Source: Acinetobacter sp. ANC 7912 (GTDB lineage Bacteria > Pseudomonadota > Gammaproteobacteria > Pseudomonadales > Moraxellaceae). Taken from it: a stretch of DNA of 64,000 nucleotides. Positions 9,565 through 19,542 of the stretch are shown here, one piece after another. The stretch spans positions 2,542,001 through 2,606,000 of the forward strand of contig NZ_CP156795.1 of the NCBI RefSeq assembly GCF_039862785.1, read 5' to 3'. How positions within the stretch are numbered: the stretch's first letter is position 1; every line of letters starts with the position of its first letter. The translations under genes were made by a program, and so were the position numbers. The notes under the pieces were generated by a model. It was not told the DNA's origin and made no database searches. It was given only the letters and a program-made list of their open reading frames with translations.

Positions 9565-9930
9565 ATTGGGTTGACATCAGTTACATAAAAAAACAATCCG
9601 CATCCTGCTTTGTAAACTTATTTGCAAGTTTATGATTAATAAATCAATAGTAAAAAAAATTGTATATGTATTAGGGGCTTAAATCGCTTTTCTCCAATAT
9701 AAGTGCTTCGTTTGATTGTTATTTTCTGTTAAAAAAACCCGGAATTTCATCCATTTTTAGTACTTTTTCAGACCAAGATAGTAGCAATTCAAAATGCGCA
9801 GTGATAGCATATTTGCAGACCAGTTAGACTGCTCCTGCGTGGTTAGTACCTAACACAATTAGGAATAATTAAAGCACATAACAGGCTAACGTCGGTTTTT
9901 TTTAATCTCAAATTTTTAGAGAGTGATGCC
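9565..9930. other. 366-nt AT-rich intergenic stretch, no gene seen
   Basis: Between the rho terminator and the small lipoprotein gene I see no ORF with a ribosome-binding site and no clear hairpin. It ends in the probable promoter at 9812-9840 and a leader of about 85 nt. Confidence 0.5.
9812..9840 (+). promoter_or_regulatory. possible promoter of the alanine-rich lipoprotein
   Basis: TTTGCA (9812-9817), 17-bp spacer, TAGACT (9835-9840); each hexamer matches the consensus at 4 of 6 positions. It is the best candidate in the gap but not strong. Confidence 0.35.
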
Positions 9931-10203
9931 ATGTTATTCAAAAAAATCGCTATTGCTGCTGCAGTTGCTACTACTTTAGCTTTCGTTGGTTGTGCTAAAA
10001 AAACTGAAGATGCTGCTGCTGACGCTAACGCTGCTGCATCTGAAGCTGTAGAAGCTGCTTCTGAAGCTGATGCTGCTGCTGACGCTGCTGCTGTAGAAGC
10101 TGCTTCTGACGCTGCTGCTGCTGACGCTGCTTCTGCTGCTGCTGATGATGCTACTGCTGCTGCTTCTGACGCTGCTGCTACTTCTGAAGCTGCTGCTCAA
10201 TAA
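9931..10203 (+). CDS. small alanine-rich lipoprotein
   Basis: A 90-residue protein with a lipoprotein signal peptide: charged MLFKK, hydrophobic core, lipobox LAFVGC with the acylated Cys at residue 21. The mature part of 70 residues contains 39 alanines, most others being Asp, Glu and Ser. The Ala codons are almost all GCT, making a run of imperfect GCTGCT/GCTTCTGA repeats at the DNA level. The composition predicts an acidic, helical or rod-like periplasmic protein tethered to a membrane, loosely reminiscent of Lpp; no family is recognised. It has its own terminator and looks monocistronic. Confidence 0.85.
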   Translation: MLFKKIAIAAAVATTLAFVGCAKKTEDAAADANAAASEAVEAASEADAAADAAAVEAASDAAAADAASAAADDATAAASDAAATSEAAAQ

Positions 10204-10226
10204 TCTAACGATTATTCAGTTAGTAC

Positions 10227-10255
10227 AAAAAAGAGAGCCATTGGCTCTCTTTTTT
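10227..10255. terminator. bidirectional terminator between lipoprotein gene and ihfA
   Basis: 8-bp GC-containing stem (10232-10239 with 10243-10250), flanked by A and T runs that extend the pairing. It sits 24 nt after the lipoprotein stop and downstream of ihfA on the other strand. Confidence 0.85.
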
Positions 10256-10307
10256 ATGCCTGTAAAAATCTGAATTTTTACAAGCAGATCGTAAAAGAAA
10301 AAACAGG

Positions 10308-10604
10308 TCAGTCGACCTGCTCATTCCCTACGCGTTGACGGAACTTCTGTCCCGCACGGAAGGTCACTACACGGCGCGCAGAAATTGGAATTTCTTCGCC
10401 GGTTTTCGGATTACGGCCTGGACGTTGACGCTTGTCACGCAACTCAAAGTTACCAAACCCCGATAATTTTACTTGCTCCCCAGAGATTAGCGCTTGGCTA
10501 ATCTCGTCGAAGAACAACTCGACCATTTGTTTTGCTTCACGACGGTTTAAACTCGTGAGCTCACTTAAATGATCAGCCATCTCTGCTTTAGTTAGTGCTG
10601 TCAT
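10308..10604 (-). CDS. ihfA: integration host factor subunit alpha
   Basis: 98 residues of the HU/IHF fold: start [26 protein letters not shown], and the beta-ribbon arm motif [22 protein letters not shown] that inserts into the minor groove. The [12 protein letters not shown] arm identifies IHF-alpha rather than HU. It bends DNA as a heterodimer with IhfB. It overlaps the end of pheT by 4 nt (ATGA), the classical pheS-pheT-ihfA order. Confidence 0.96.
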   Translation of the reverse strand: MTALTKAEMADHLSELTSLNRREAKQMVELFFDEISQALISGEQVKLSGFGNFELRDKRQRPGRNPKTGEEIPISARRVVTFRAGQKFRQRVGNEQVD

Positions 10605-12982
10605 GAAGCCCTCAATGTCGCTTGGTAAGTATTTTCTAATACTTGCAGGATATTATCCATGCCTGATTTGATTTCAGCATCTTCCAGTGTACGGGTTGGA
10701 TGCTGCCAGAGAAGCGCAAATGCCAGTGAACGTTTGCCTTCCTCTACCCCTTGTCCAGTGTACACATCGAATAACCAGGTCGACTCCAGTAGCTCGCCAC
10801 CTGTTTTTTCGATAAGTCTCTGAATTTCGCTAACATTAATCTTATCACTAATTAAAAGCGCAATATCACGTCGAACCGACGGAAAACGTGATAATTCTGT
10901 AAAATTAGATACATAAGTTTGCAAAACGGCTTTTTGATCAAGTTCAGCAACCCAAGTGGTGCCCAAATCAAGCTCATCCTCTAGCGATGGATGCAGACGG
11001 CCGAAATAACCAATTGATTTGCCATCTACCAGAATTTCAGCAGATTGGCCAGGGTGCAACCAGCTACGTTCAGAACGTACATATTCAGCTTTCAGACGTG
11101 CAGTAGCCAGAATTTCTTCAATATCACCTTTAAAGTCAAAGAAGTCCATTGGGACAGCTTTGCCATGCCAGCTTTCAGGTGTACGTGAGCCAGTCGCGAT
11201 TAAAGCAAAAGTCGGAATCTGTTTCAGGTCATGAATGGATGTAGCATCCTGGTAATCAAAACGCAGACCCAGTTCGAAGAAACGCACACGGTTTTGCTGA
11301 CGGTTGACGTTGTACTGTACGCATGGAATCAGGCTAGACAGTAAAGTTGAACGCATTACCGCAAGATCACTTGAGATTGGATTTGCCAATGCCAATGGAT
11401 TTACAGATGGGTTCAGTTGTTTTTCCAGTTTCAGGTCAGCGAAGCTGAAGCTGATCGCTTCCTGATAACCTAGAGTCACTGCAGTTTGACGCAGCTCAGC
11501 CAGTTCAAACTGGTCTTCATATTTTGCCAGTTTGACATTGATCATTGGCAGGCTGATCTGAATATTGTCATAGCCGTGAATACGTGCGACTTCTTCAATC
11601 AGGTCCTGGTAGATCGCCATGTCATAACGGTGTGATGGTGGAACCACAGACCACTCACCTTCAGCTTTCACAGTCACATTACAGCCTAAACGGGTTAAAG
11701 CATCAGTAATGAAATCTGATTCAACTTTATAACCCAACAGTTGATCTACTTGAGACTGGTTCAGCTCAATCGCTTCACGTTTTGGTAGAAGCTCAGGTTT
11801 TTCAGCCACGATGATTGGACCAAATTCACCACCAGCAAGTTCCTGAATCAGTTGTGATGCACGGTGCATTGCAGTGAGTGGCAATTCAAAATCCACACCA
11901 CGTTCATAACGTTGTGATGCATCAGTATGCAGACCGAAACGGCGCGCACGACCTGCAATCGCGATTGGATCAAAGAATGCTGATTCCAGGAAGATTTCCG
12001 TAGTTTCATCAGTGACAGATGAAGACAGGCCCCCCATGATACCCGCGATGGCTAATGCTTTTTCATCATCCGCAATGACCATCACGTCGTCTTGCAGTTC
12101 AACTTCTTGCTCATTCAGCAGAACCAGTTTTTCACCCGCTTTCGCCTGACGTACATGCACTGAACCTTGAACCTTTCCGCCATCAAACGCATGTAGTGGC
12201 TGGCCCAGTTCCATCAATACATAGTTGGTAATGTCGACCAGAATGCTGTGCTGACGGATACCCGCACGTACTAATGCACGTTCCATCCATTCTGGTGTTG
12301 GTGCTTTAGTATTGACGTTTTTGATCACACGACCTAAGTAACGTGGACAGCCATCAGTTTCAGCAACGACTTTTTTCTCGTCAGCGATGGTTGCAGCAAC
12401 TTCCTTGATTTCAGGCGCAGTGACTGGCAACTGGTTAATCACACCAATTTCACGTGCGATCCCGCGGATACTGAAACAGTCACCACGGTTTGGCGTAATG
12501 CTGATGTCAATCACATTGTCATCAAGGTCTAGATATTCACGAACATTGACGCCCACTGGTGCATCAGCAGGAAGCTCTAGCAAACCATCGATTTTATCTT
12601 CAAGATCGATTTCTGAAGCGCCACACAGCATACCTTGTGATTCAACACCACGCAGTTTGCCTTTCTTAATTTTAAAATCACCTGGCAGAACTGCACCGAT
12701 GGTTGCGACTGGTGCTTTCATACCGGCACGTACGTTTGGTGCACCACATACAATTTGTAATGGCTCACCTGAACCGATATTCACAGTGGTTACACGTAAA
12801 CGATCCGCATCTGGGTGTTGTTCTACGGTCAGGACTTCACCAACTACGACACCAGTAAATGGTTTTGCTGCAGGAGCAATTTCATCCACTTCAAGGCCCA
12901 GCATAGTCAACTGGTCAGATAATTTTTCACTGTCGATGGCTGGGTTGACCCATGTGCGGAGCCAATTTTCGCTAATTTTCAT
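10601..12982 (-). CDS. pheT: phenylalanyl-tRNA synthetase beta subunit
   Basis: 793 residues, the normal size. Domains in order: N-terminal B1 with the EMAP/tRNA-binding fold ([20 protein letters not shown], about residues 45-150), B3/B4 editing domain (near 220-400), B5, catalytic-like B6-B7, and a C-terminal ferredoxin-fold anticodon-binding domain ([18 protein letters not shown] to the end). It forms the alpha2-beta2 enzyme with PheS. A repeat element separates it from pheS by about 175 nt, an unusually large gap for this pair. Confidence 0.97.
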   Translation of the reverse strand: MKISENWLRTWVNPAIDSEKLSDQLTMLGLEVDEIAPAAKPFTGVVVGEVLTVEQHPDADRLRVTTVNIGSGEPLQIVCGAPNVRAGMKAPVATIGAVLPGDFKIKKGKLRGVESQGMLCGASEIDLEDKIDGLLELPADAPVGVNVREYLDLDDNVIDISITPNRGDCFSIRGIAREIGVINQLPVTAPEIKEVAATIADEKKVVAETDGCPRYLGRVIKNVNTKAPTPEWMERALVRAGIRQHSILVDITNYVLMELGQPLHAFDGGKVQGSVHVRQAKAGEKLVLLNEQEVELQDDVMVIADDEKALAIAGIMGGLSSSVTDETTEIFLESAFFDPIAIAGRARRFGLHTDASQRYERGVDFELPLTAMHRASQLIQELAGGEFGPIIVAEKPELLPKREAIELNQSQVDQLLGYKVESDFITDALTRLGCNVTVKAEGEWSVVPPSHRYDMAIYQDLIEEVARIHGYDNIQISLPMINVKLAKYEDQFELAELRQTAVTLGYQEAISFSFADLKLEKQLNPSVNPLALANPISSDLAVMRSTLLSSLIPCVQYNVNRQQNRVRFFELGLRFDYQDATSIHDLKQIPTFALIATGSRTPESWHGKAVPMDFFDFKGDIEEILATARLKAEYVRSERSWLHPGQSAEILVDGKSIGYFGRLHPSLEDELDLGTTWVAELDQKAVLQTYVSNFTELSRFPSVRRDIALLISDKINVSEIQRLIEKTGGELLESTWLFDVYTGQGVEEGKRSLAFALLWQHPTRTLEDAEIKSGMDNILQVLENTYQATLRAS

Positions 12983-12993
12983 ACATTCATTTC

Positions 12994-13100
12994 CTTAATC
13001 TCCCCTCCATTTTTCTATTCTCTAAATGGTTCCCCTTTCTTGCGTAGGTTTTAAAAGCAGTACTTTAAAACCTACTCAGGGGGATTTAGGGGGATTTCTA
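12994..13100 (-). repeat. REP-like repeat inserted between pheS and pheT
   Basis: On the minus strand it reads AAATCCCCCT twice in tandem, then a perfect 12-bp hairpin (13044-13055 with 13064-13075, 8-nt loop), then GGGGAGATTAA (12995-13005 reversed). That final 11-mer also ends the repeat after polA. The element lies inside a cotranscribed operon, so its hairpin would form in the pheS-pheT mRNA. Confidence 0.6.
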
Positions 13101-13157
13101 AATCTAAAAATTAATATGTTTTAGCCACTCAACTTTAAGGAGAGGCTATAAAATCTC

Positions 13158-14159
<1,002 letters not shown>

Positions 14160-14297
14160 TTAGAAATATTTTTAAAAACCCCATATTCTAGCAGTTTTTA
14201 GGCACATTGATGAAGAGAGCTTGTAATGAAAATTAGATTGGCATAGCGAAAAATAAAAAGTATAAAATAAGCAGGATATCAATTAGATCAAATCACT

Positions 14298-15326
14298 ATG
14301 GCTCTCGATCAAATCTGGAAACAGCAACTCACTTTAGTGACTTATGGAAATGAATACCTGTCTCAAGACCTAAGTTTCAACCGCTGGCTGCAACATTCCA
14401 TTTTTAATCAGCATCAATTTACCTTCCGTGATTTGATCTCCCAGCATCTTTTGGCCCAGCATTTTCAGATCTGGCTGGAAGGCTTAAAGAAGCAAGGCGT
14501 GCAACGCCTGAGCCTGCACCGCTCTGCCCTGCTGGTGGATGAAAAGAACCCGAATCCCAACGTCGAGCTGCTGCCTTTCGAATATTTCATCGTTAGCCAT
14601 GAGCACCAGAAAAAACATGCCTGGATTTTTGGGAAAGAACTGCCGGAATGGTATACCGCAGACAATGACTATGAACCACCTGAAGGCCAGCGTTCATCGC
14701 AGCGTCAGGAAACCTTCTGGCGTTATGAACTGAACAATAAATTAGCCAAACGCGTTCAAGCTGACCTAGAACAACCAAACTGGGATGATATTGACGCCTT
14801 TTTAGAGCATGAATTATTCGACAGCAAATTTGCCAAAGATTATATAGAACCAAACCAGCTGGGCCAACCTTATTACGGTCTAACCTCCACACAACGACTG
14901 GATAATGTCGGCAGTAAACTTTCATTACTACCCACCGATTATCCAGCAGATTTTGCCCATGACATGCTGTATCGACTAGATGCACTCGAAGGACTGATCG
15001 AAGCGAAAATCCAGCATCCTTATGATGAAAATGGTGAAGCCTTAAGCCCAGACCAGCAATTAGACCTGCGTCATTTTTCACAAAAGCTAGATGATCTGAA
15101 AGCCAAGTTTCTGGTCAAAGTCGCCAATCACTACAAGACCGCGAAACTGAGCCCAAAAGTGATTAGTGCTGATCCATTTGCCGGCATGAATACCGAAGAA
15201 CGCGTTGCCAAACCTTCTAAAGTGCAGCGTCCACACGATACAGCCAAATCCAATTCCGGCAATGTCATTACCTTGATTATTATTACCGTGATTATCTGTC
15301 TGGTCGGCTATTATTTTGGACTTTAA
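14298..15326 (+). CDS. unknown protein with a C-terminal membrane anchor
   Basis: 342 residues, no family recognised. The body is soluble, rich in aromatic, Gln and His residues, and has a charged C-terminal region (about 290-318). A single hydrophobic segment (NVITLIIITVIICLVGYYF) occupies the last about 20 residues, the layout of a tail-anchored protein with the body in the cytoplasm. No signal peptide is present and there is little Shine-Dalgarno before the ATG. It diverges from pheS and stands alone. Confidence 0.8.
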   Translation: MALDQIWKQQLTLVTYGNEYLSQDLSFNRWLQHSIFNQHQFTFRDLISQHLLAQHFQIWLEGLKKQGVQRLSLHRSALLVDEKNPNPNVELLPFEYFIVSHEHQKKHAWIFGKELPEWYTADNDYEPPEGQRSSQRQETFWRYELNNKLAKRVQADLEQPNWDDIDAFLEHELFDSKFAKDYIEPNQLGQPYYGLTSTQRLDNVGSKLSLLPTDYPADFAHDMLYRLDALEGLIEAKIQHPYDENGEALSPDQQLDLRHFSQKLDDLKAKFLVKVANHYKTAKLSPKVISADPFAGMNTEERVAKPSKVQRPHDTAKSNSGNVITLIIITVIICLVGYYFGL

Positions 15327-15351
15327 GAAGCATTAAAAAATACCAATTATA

Positions 15352-15470
15352 TCTTGAGTTGAACTCAGGCAATCCATTTCAGATATAGATTTCTGTTGCC
15401 TGCATCAACTTGAGTTTATTGCTCTTTTAACTTGGACTCATTTTCAGTAAACTCAGCCTTAACTGAGAAT
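15352..15470. other. cluster of inverted repeats between two unknown genes
   Basis: Several small inverted repeats overlap here: TGAGTT/AACTCA (near 15354-15366), CAGGCAA (15366-15372) with TTGCCTG (15396-15402), and CTCAG (15452-15456) with CTGAG (15463-15467) followed by AATTTTAATTTTT. The last could be a weak terminator for the upstream gene. No ORF is seen. Confidence 0.3.
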
Positions 15471-15471
15471 T

Positions 15472-15672
15472 TTAATTTTTGGGACGCAATTCAATTTTGA
15501 TCTGCTGCTCCTGTGTTGAGGTATAAATGTAGTGCGTGATCGCAGCAATTTCTGCTTCAACTTCTGCACCTGCTTCATCGACAAATTTTAAATACTCACC
15601 TTCGCGCGGTAATATCTCAAGCTCAACTTCAAATGAGCCCCGCTCTAATCCAATAATTTCTACACGCATCAT
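15472..15672 (-). CDS. small unknown protein (66 aa)
   Basis: A 66-residue acidic protein beginning MMRVEIIGLERGSFEVELE; either Met may be the start, and a purine-rich AAGAGAGAAG lies in front. It looks like a small beta-rich single domain. There is no signal peptide or membrane segment and no recognised family. It stands alone between an unknown gene and the rplT terminator. The good ribosome-binding site and the protein-like composition argue that it is real. Confidence 0.65.
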   Translation of the reverse strand: MMRVEIIGLERGSFEVELEILPREGEYLKFVDEAGAEVEAEIAAITHYIYTSTQEQQIKIELRPKN

Positions 15673-15767
15673 CTTCTCTCTTAATTTTTTCTTTTGAGAA
15701 AATATTTAGCGCATCTTTTGCTTTTTTAGATAGAGTGTTTATGTAAGAAAAATGCAAATCCAGGCAT

Positions 15768-15797
15768 AAAAAAAGACCTCAAATGAGGTCTTTTTTT
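15768..15797. terminator. terminator of rpmI-rplT
   Basis: Perfect 13-bp stem (15768-15780 with 15785-15797), AAAT loop, A and T runs on either side. It lies 14 nt beyond the rplT stop on the minus strand. Confidence 0.9.
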
Positions 15798-15810
15798 AAG
15801 TCTTGAAGAC

Positions 15811-16170
15811 TTATGCAGCAAGTGCTTCTTTAGCTTTAGCAGCTAGAGCAGCGAATGCAACTGCATCATGCATAGCGATGTCAGCAAGTACGCGACGGTC
15901 GATGATCACTTGAGCTTTTTTCAAGCCATCGATCATGCGGCTGTACGATAAACCGTTTTGACGAGCACCAGCGTTGATACGCGCAATCCATAGAGCACGG
16001 AATTGACGTTTTTTCTGACGACGGTCACGGTAAGCATATTGACCAGCTTTGATTACTGCCTGGAACGCTACGCGATATACGCGTGAGCGAGCGCCATAGT
16101 AACCTTTAGCACGAGCAAGAATTTTTTTATGACGGCGATGAGCCTGTACACCACGTTTTACACGAGCCAT
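15811..16170 (-). CDS. rplT: 50S ribosomal protein L20
   Basis: 119 residues, highly basic, with the L20 start [35 protein letters not shown] and the globular C-terminal domain ([30 protein letters not shown]). It is a primary 23S rRNA-binding protein needed for early 50S assembly and, in other bacteria, an autogenous repressor of rpmI-rplT. It lies 12 nt after rpmI. Here the pair is separated from infC by about 6 kb. Confidence 0.98.
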   Translation of the reverse strand: MARVKRGVQAHRRHKKILARAKGYYGARSRVYRVAFQAVIKAGQYAYRDRRQKKRQFRALWIARINAGARQNGLSYSRMIDGLKKAQVIIDRRVLADIAMHDAVAFAALAAKAKEALAA

Positions 16171-16182
16171 TTATATATCTCC

Positions 16183-16377
16183 TTAGATGTATGGGCACAT
16201 ACGACGAACTGAAGCAACATCACTTACGTGAACCATTACACAGCCGCGCAATTGACGGATACGTTTAGAAGACTTTTTGGTCAAAATGTGGCGTTTGAAC
16301 GCTTGTTTACGCTTGAAACCGTTAGCAGTCGCTTTAAAACGTTTAGCTGCACCACGGCGAGTTTTTAACTTAGCCAT
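16183..16377 (-). CDS. rpmI: 50S ribosomal protein L35
   Basis: 64 residues from the ATG at 16377 ([23 protein letters not shown]), preceded by an AAAGAGG Shine-Dalgarno. A longer in-frame extension to 16422 has no support. The typical L35 [18 protein letters not shown] segment is present. It is cotranscribed with rplT and preceded by about 230 nt of non-coding DNA, room for the structured L20-binding leader known in other bacteria; I could not identify such a leader by eye. Confidence 0.97.
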   Translation of the reverse strand: MAKLKTRRGAAKRFKATANGFKRKQAFKRHILTKKSSKRIRQLRGCVMVHVSDVASVRRMCPYI

Positions 16378-16607
16378 AACAACCTCTTTAAACACCTGTT
16401 CGGCACGTCTGCACCATTGCAATAACGACCTGCAGGTAAGGAAGCGGCTATTCTAAATCATCTTTGTTTAAAACAAAAGCAATATTCGAATTAAAAGATG
16501 GTAGGCAACAGCTTAGTATAATTTCCGATAACAATTGCGAGATCAAATAATAAGTAACTTGAGTCAAGCCTTTTATAATCTGCACACCTTCAAGATTAAA
16601 AACGCTT

Positions 16608-17861
16608 ATGACTCCTGCACATGATGCATTTGCCGCGCTGCGCTACCGGGACTTTTCTATCGTCACGGTAAACCAGTTTTGCCTGACGCTGGCTATTCTG
16701 ATTCAAGAAATTATTGTCGCCTATTCACTCTATCAGATTACCCGGGATCCATTAACCCTCGGTCTGATTGGCCTGGCAGAAGCTATTCCTTTTATCAGCC
16801 TGTCACTCTGGGGTGGCTATTTTGCCGATCGCTTTAATAAACAGACCATCATGAAAATCTGTTTGTTCTGCGCCATTCCTGCCCCGCTGATTCTCTGGTC
16901 ATTATTCCATACCCATGGGCTGGGCCAGATCAGCACAAATAGTTTGGCTTGGGGCATTTATGCGGTGATTTTCGGTTTAGGTACGATTCGTGGTTTTTAT
17001 AATCCTTCTGCTACTTCACTGAAACCCTTTCTGATTCCACGGGAACTATATGCCAATGGCGCTACCTGGACTACGATTGGCTGGCAGAGTGCGGTGATTA
17101 TCGGCCCAATGCTGGGTGGTTTTATGCTGGCGTTTCTCGGTCGTGAAACCAGCCTGTTTAGTGTTGCCATTTTGGTTTCGATCTGCTTTATTTTGATTAA
17201 CCTGCTTCAAAAACGCAGCTTTCCAAAAATTGAAACCGAAAATCTGTGGCGCAGTCTCGGTGATGGCTTCCGTTTTATCTGGAATACCAAAATTGTCCTC
17301 TGGGCAATTTCTCTGGATCTGGTATCAGTCCTGTTTGGCGGTGTAATTGCCCTGCTGCCGATCTTTGCCGAAGACATTCTGAAAGTCGGTCCTGAAGGAC
17401 TCGGTTATCTGCGTGCAGCACCTTCCATTGGTGCTTTGGTGACTATGATTGCTCTGACTAAAATCCCGCCTACAGACAATGCATGGCGTAATATGCTCCT
17501 GGCCGTCGCAGGCTTCGGTGCCTTTACCCTGCTGTTTGCCTTCTCAAATAACATGTGGTTGTCACTGTTTGCCCTGGCGATGACCGGGGCTTGTGACAGT
17601 ATTTCCGTGGTCGTGCGTCAAACCATTTTGCAGATCTATCCGCCAGAAAATATGCGTGGTCGTGTCGCGGCAGTAAACGGCATGTTTGTCTCCAGCAGTA
17701 ATGAACTTGGGGCTTTTGAATCTGGCCTTGCGGCGAAATATATGGGTACCGTAATGGCCACTATATTTGGCGGTTGCATGACCATGGCGGTAGTCGCAAT
17801 CAGCTGGGCCAAAACCCGTGATTTGTTCTCGATTGATATTAATAAAGGCAGAGATCAATAA
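16608..17861 (+). CDS. MFS transporter, DHA3/EntS-like exporter
   Basis: 417 residues with about 12 membrane segments. The loop 2-3 MFS signature appears as GGYFADRFNKQ (near residue 69), and the C-terminal half has the NMRGRVAAVNGMF motif common in the EntS/macrolide-type DHA3 exporters. It probably exports a small molecule by proton antiport; the substrate cannot be told. It is divergent from rpmI and followed by a hairpin without a good T run and then by the TonB-C-like gene, with which it may be cotranscribed. Confidence 0.88.
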   Translation: MTPAHDAFAALRYRDFSIVTVNQFCLTLAILIQEIIVAYSLYQITRDPLTLGLIGLAEAIPFISLSLWGGYFADRFNKQTIMKICLFCAIPAPLILWSLFHTHGLGQISTNSLAWGIYAVIFGLGTIRGFYNPSATSLKPFLIPRELYANGATWTTIGWQSAVIIGPMLGGFMLAFLGRETSLFSVAILVSICFILINLLQKRSFPKIETENLWRSLGDGFRFIWNTKIVLWAISLDLVSVLFGGVIALLPIFAEDILKVGPEGLGYLRAAPSIGALVTMIALTKIPPTDNAWRNMLLAVAGFGAFTLLFAFSNNMWLSLFALAMTGACDSISVVVRQTILQIYPPENMRGRVAAVNGMFVSSSNELGAFESGLAAKYMGTVMATIFGGCMTMAVVAISWAKTRDLFSIDINKGRDQ

Positions 17862-17884
17862 CTTTTTCTTTTTAAAAGACTTGC

Positions 17885-17910
17885 CAGTATTTCCAGTTCA
17901 GGAAATACTG
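17885..17910 (+). other. 10-bp hairpin after the MFS gene
   Basis: Perfect stem CAGTATTTCC (17885-17894) with GGAAATACTG (17901-17910), 6-nt loop. The T run after it is weak, so it may stabilise the mRNA end or terminate inefficiently. Confidence 0.45.
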
Positions 17911-17959
17911 TGCAGGCTTTCTGAATCTCTTTATCTCGTATAATTCAAGAACCATTTTT

Positions 17960-18709
17960 ATGAAACGAATTCTGTGTCTATCGCTACTGGCTGGTTTTCC
18001 ACTGACTGCTACACAAAGTAAAACGGCTAAAAACGTTCAACTGCCACCACAAACCATTTCAGCCCGGACTGGCGATACACATGCCCATTTAACTACCCGC
18101 ATTGAATGGCGTAAATTCCCCAAACCCGTCTATAAAAATGAGGATTTAAAAGGTCAGGATCGTTCTGCAGTGATACGTGTTTATGCGGATGAACAGGGCC
18201 AGATCAAACAGGCATCGATTCAGGAAAGTACTGGTCTAAAAGCTCTAGACCAGTTATTGGTGAATGCTGTGAAAGATGCCACAGTAAAGCCACATATCGA
18301 AGACGAAACTGCGATGCCTATTATTGGTTATCAGGTATTTCAGCTGGATTTAAAAGATGAAGATCAAGTCGCTTGCGATTACCGCTTTAATTCCAAAAAC
18401 TGGCAGGCACAGCAACAAGGCCAAAAGACCCGTTTCCAATACGTGAATCAACCGGAACTTGAGCTCAATTCAGAACAGCTGAACGGTCATGACCGCAAGG
18501 TCGAATTCAAGTTGAAAGCCAATGGTAAAGGCCAGATCAAGCAGGTCAAAATCAATAAAGGCTCAGGGCTATATGCACTAGATCAACAGATCATAACTGC
18601 ATTAAAAAACAGTCAGATTCAAAGCAAACGGAGCACAAGCACCTTGTGGCTATATAAGCCATCCAGCTTTAAGGATGAAATCCAGTTCAAGCTGAATGAG
18701 TGCAACTAA
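17960..18709 (+). CDS. periplasmic protein with two TonB C-terminal-like domains
   Basis: 249 residues with an N-terminal signal peptide (about 1-20). Two repeats resemble the TonB C-terminal fold: residues about 65-115 (VIRVYADEQGQIKQASIQES, then LDQLLVNAVKDATVKP) and about 165-215 (EFKLKANGKGQIKQVKINKG, then LDQQIITALKNSQIQ). Unlike true TonB it has no N-terminal membrane anchor, no proline-rich spacer, and exbB/exbD are not adjacent. It may bind partners in the periplasm; the role is unknown. Confidence 0.8.
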   Translation: MKRILCLSLLAGFPLTATQSKTAKNVQLPPQTISARTGDTHAHLTTRIEWRKFPKPVYKNEDLKGQDRSAVIRVYADEQGQIKQASIQESTGLKALDQLLVNAVKDATVKPHIEDETAMPIIGYQVFQLDLKDEDQVACDYRFNSKNWQAQQQGQKTRFQYVNQPELELNSEQLNGHDRKVEFKLKANGKGQIKQVKINKGSGLYALDQQIITALKNSQIQSKRSTSTLWLYKPSSFKDEIQFKLNECN

Positions 18710-18713
18710 ACAG

Positions 18714-18738
18714 AAAAGAGGCTTTAAGCCTCTTTTTT
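18714..18738. terminator. terminator between the TonB-C-like gene and the YqaA-like gene
   Basis: 9-bp stem (18714-18722 with 18728-18736) with A and T runs; the T run reaches the stop region of the converging membrane protein gene. Confidence 0.8.
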
Positions 18739-19159
18739 AAATCATGCTATAGGCTGCATACAAAAATAGATAGCGGCCAATTTTGGCGACACTGACAATC
18801 AGCAAAAAACGGATGAAATTTTCTTTAAGCAAGCCCGCAATCAGAGTAATCGGATCACCAATCACCGGTACCCAACTTAGGAGCAAGAACCAGTAACCAT
18901 ATTTACGGTAAATCCCCTGCGCTTGATGCATCTTTTGTTCAGACACCGGAAACCATTTACGATCTTTGTACTGCTCAATCTTGAATCCCAAATACCAGTT
19001 TACACAGGAACCTAGAATATTTCCGGCACTCGCCACGGTAATCAGCAACCAAGCTGAATAACCTGTCGTTGCCAGCATACCCAGCAACACGGCTTCTGAC
19101 TGTAGCGGAATCAGAGTTGCTGCGCCAAAGGCGGATAGAAACAGGATCAGCAGTGCCAT
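18737..19159 (-). CDS. YqaA/DedA-like inner-membrane protein
   Basis: 140 residues, about four membrane segments, with the small DedA-type core: FGAATLIPLQSEAVL at the N-terminus, GNILGSCVNWYLG, and the re-entrant motif WVPVIGDPITLIAGLL. Members of the YqaA branch are short DedA/SNARE-associated-domain proteins of uncertain role, thought to be linked to lipid scrambling or membrane homeostasis. It is 18 nt downstream of the small membrane protein at 19178-19468, so the two are likely cotranscribed. Confidence 0.85.
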   Translation of the reverse strand: MALLILFLSAFGAATLIPLQSEAVLLGMLATTGYSAWLLITVASAGNILGSCVNWYLGFKIEQYKDRKWFPVSEQKMHQAQGIYRKYGYWFLLLSWVPVIGDPITLIAGLLKENFIRFLLIVSVAKIGRYLFLYAAYSMI

Positions 19160-19177
19160 CTCAGAAACCTGAACGAT

Positions 19178-19468
19178 TTAGCGTTTTAATGCTAAACGCT
19201 TTTTCGCCTGAACGTATTCCCAATTTGACCAGAAAATTGCACCAACAATAATGACAATCCGGGACCATTTATACTTGCTCGCCAGCGGTAAAATTGCCTC
19301 AGCCAGAATATTTTGATCCTTGGTATTGAGCTGATCCACCAGCATTTGTATATGCACGATCTCAGCAATGAATAGCACCAGACAGGCGGCAATACCAAAA
19401 ATAATGCTCCAGTAAATACGTGGGTTGCTTTCAACAATACGGGTGAAATTCAGAAAAAATGCTTTCAT
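19178..19468 (-). CDS. small two-TM membrane protein of unknown function
   Basis: 96 residues with two hydrophobic segments (about 18-40 and 68-82) separated by a polar loop, and a basic C-terminus (KKRLALKR). No family is recognised. It sits upstream of the YqaA-like gene on the same strand and has a terminator behind its start, marking it as the first gene of this pair. Confidence 0.7.
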   Translation of the reverse strand: MKAFFLNFTRIVESNPRIYWSIIFGIAACLVLFIAEIVHIQMLVDQLNTKDQNILAEAILPLASKYKWSRIVIIVGAIFWSNWEYVQAKKRLALKR

Positions 19469-19482
19469 CTCTATTCCAATAA

Positions 19483-19506
19483 AAAACCACCGGAGTCGGT
19501 GGTTTT
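19483..19506. terminator. terminator of the GST gene
   Basis: Perfect 10-bp stem (19483-19492 with 19497-19506), loop GAGT, flanked by A and T tracts. It follows yfcG on the minus strand and insulates the next minus-strand pair. Confidence 0.85.
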
Positions 19507-19542
19507 AATAACGTTGCTATATCTTAGCACAATCATGTGATC

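Noticed and set aside
9976..10200. Serine-rich ORF antisense to the alanine-rich lipoprotein
   Set aside because: It is the mirror of the GCT repeat (AGC/TCA-type codons on the other strand), has no ribosome-binding site, and the sense frame has a real lipobox.
10000..10200. CRISPR-like or tandem repeat array
   Set aside because: The repeats are short in-frame alanine codons within a coding gene, with no spacer structure.
12387..12998. 203-codon plus-strand ORF opposite pheT
   Set aside because: Antisense shadow of a highly conserved gene; low-complexity Ser/Pro/Thr-rich translation.
14593..15081. 162-codon minus-strand ORF
   Set aside because: Lies wholly inside the tail-anchored gene on the other strand; no ribosome-binding site and an odd composition.
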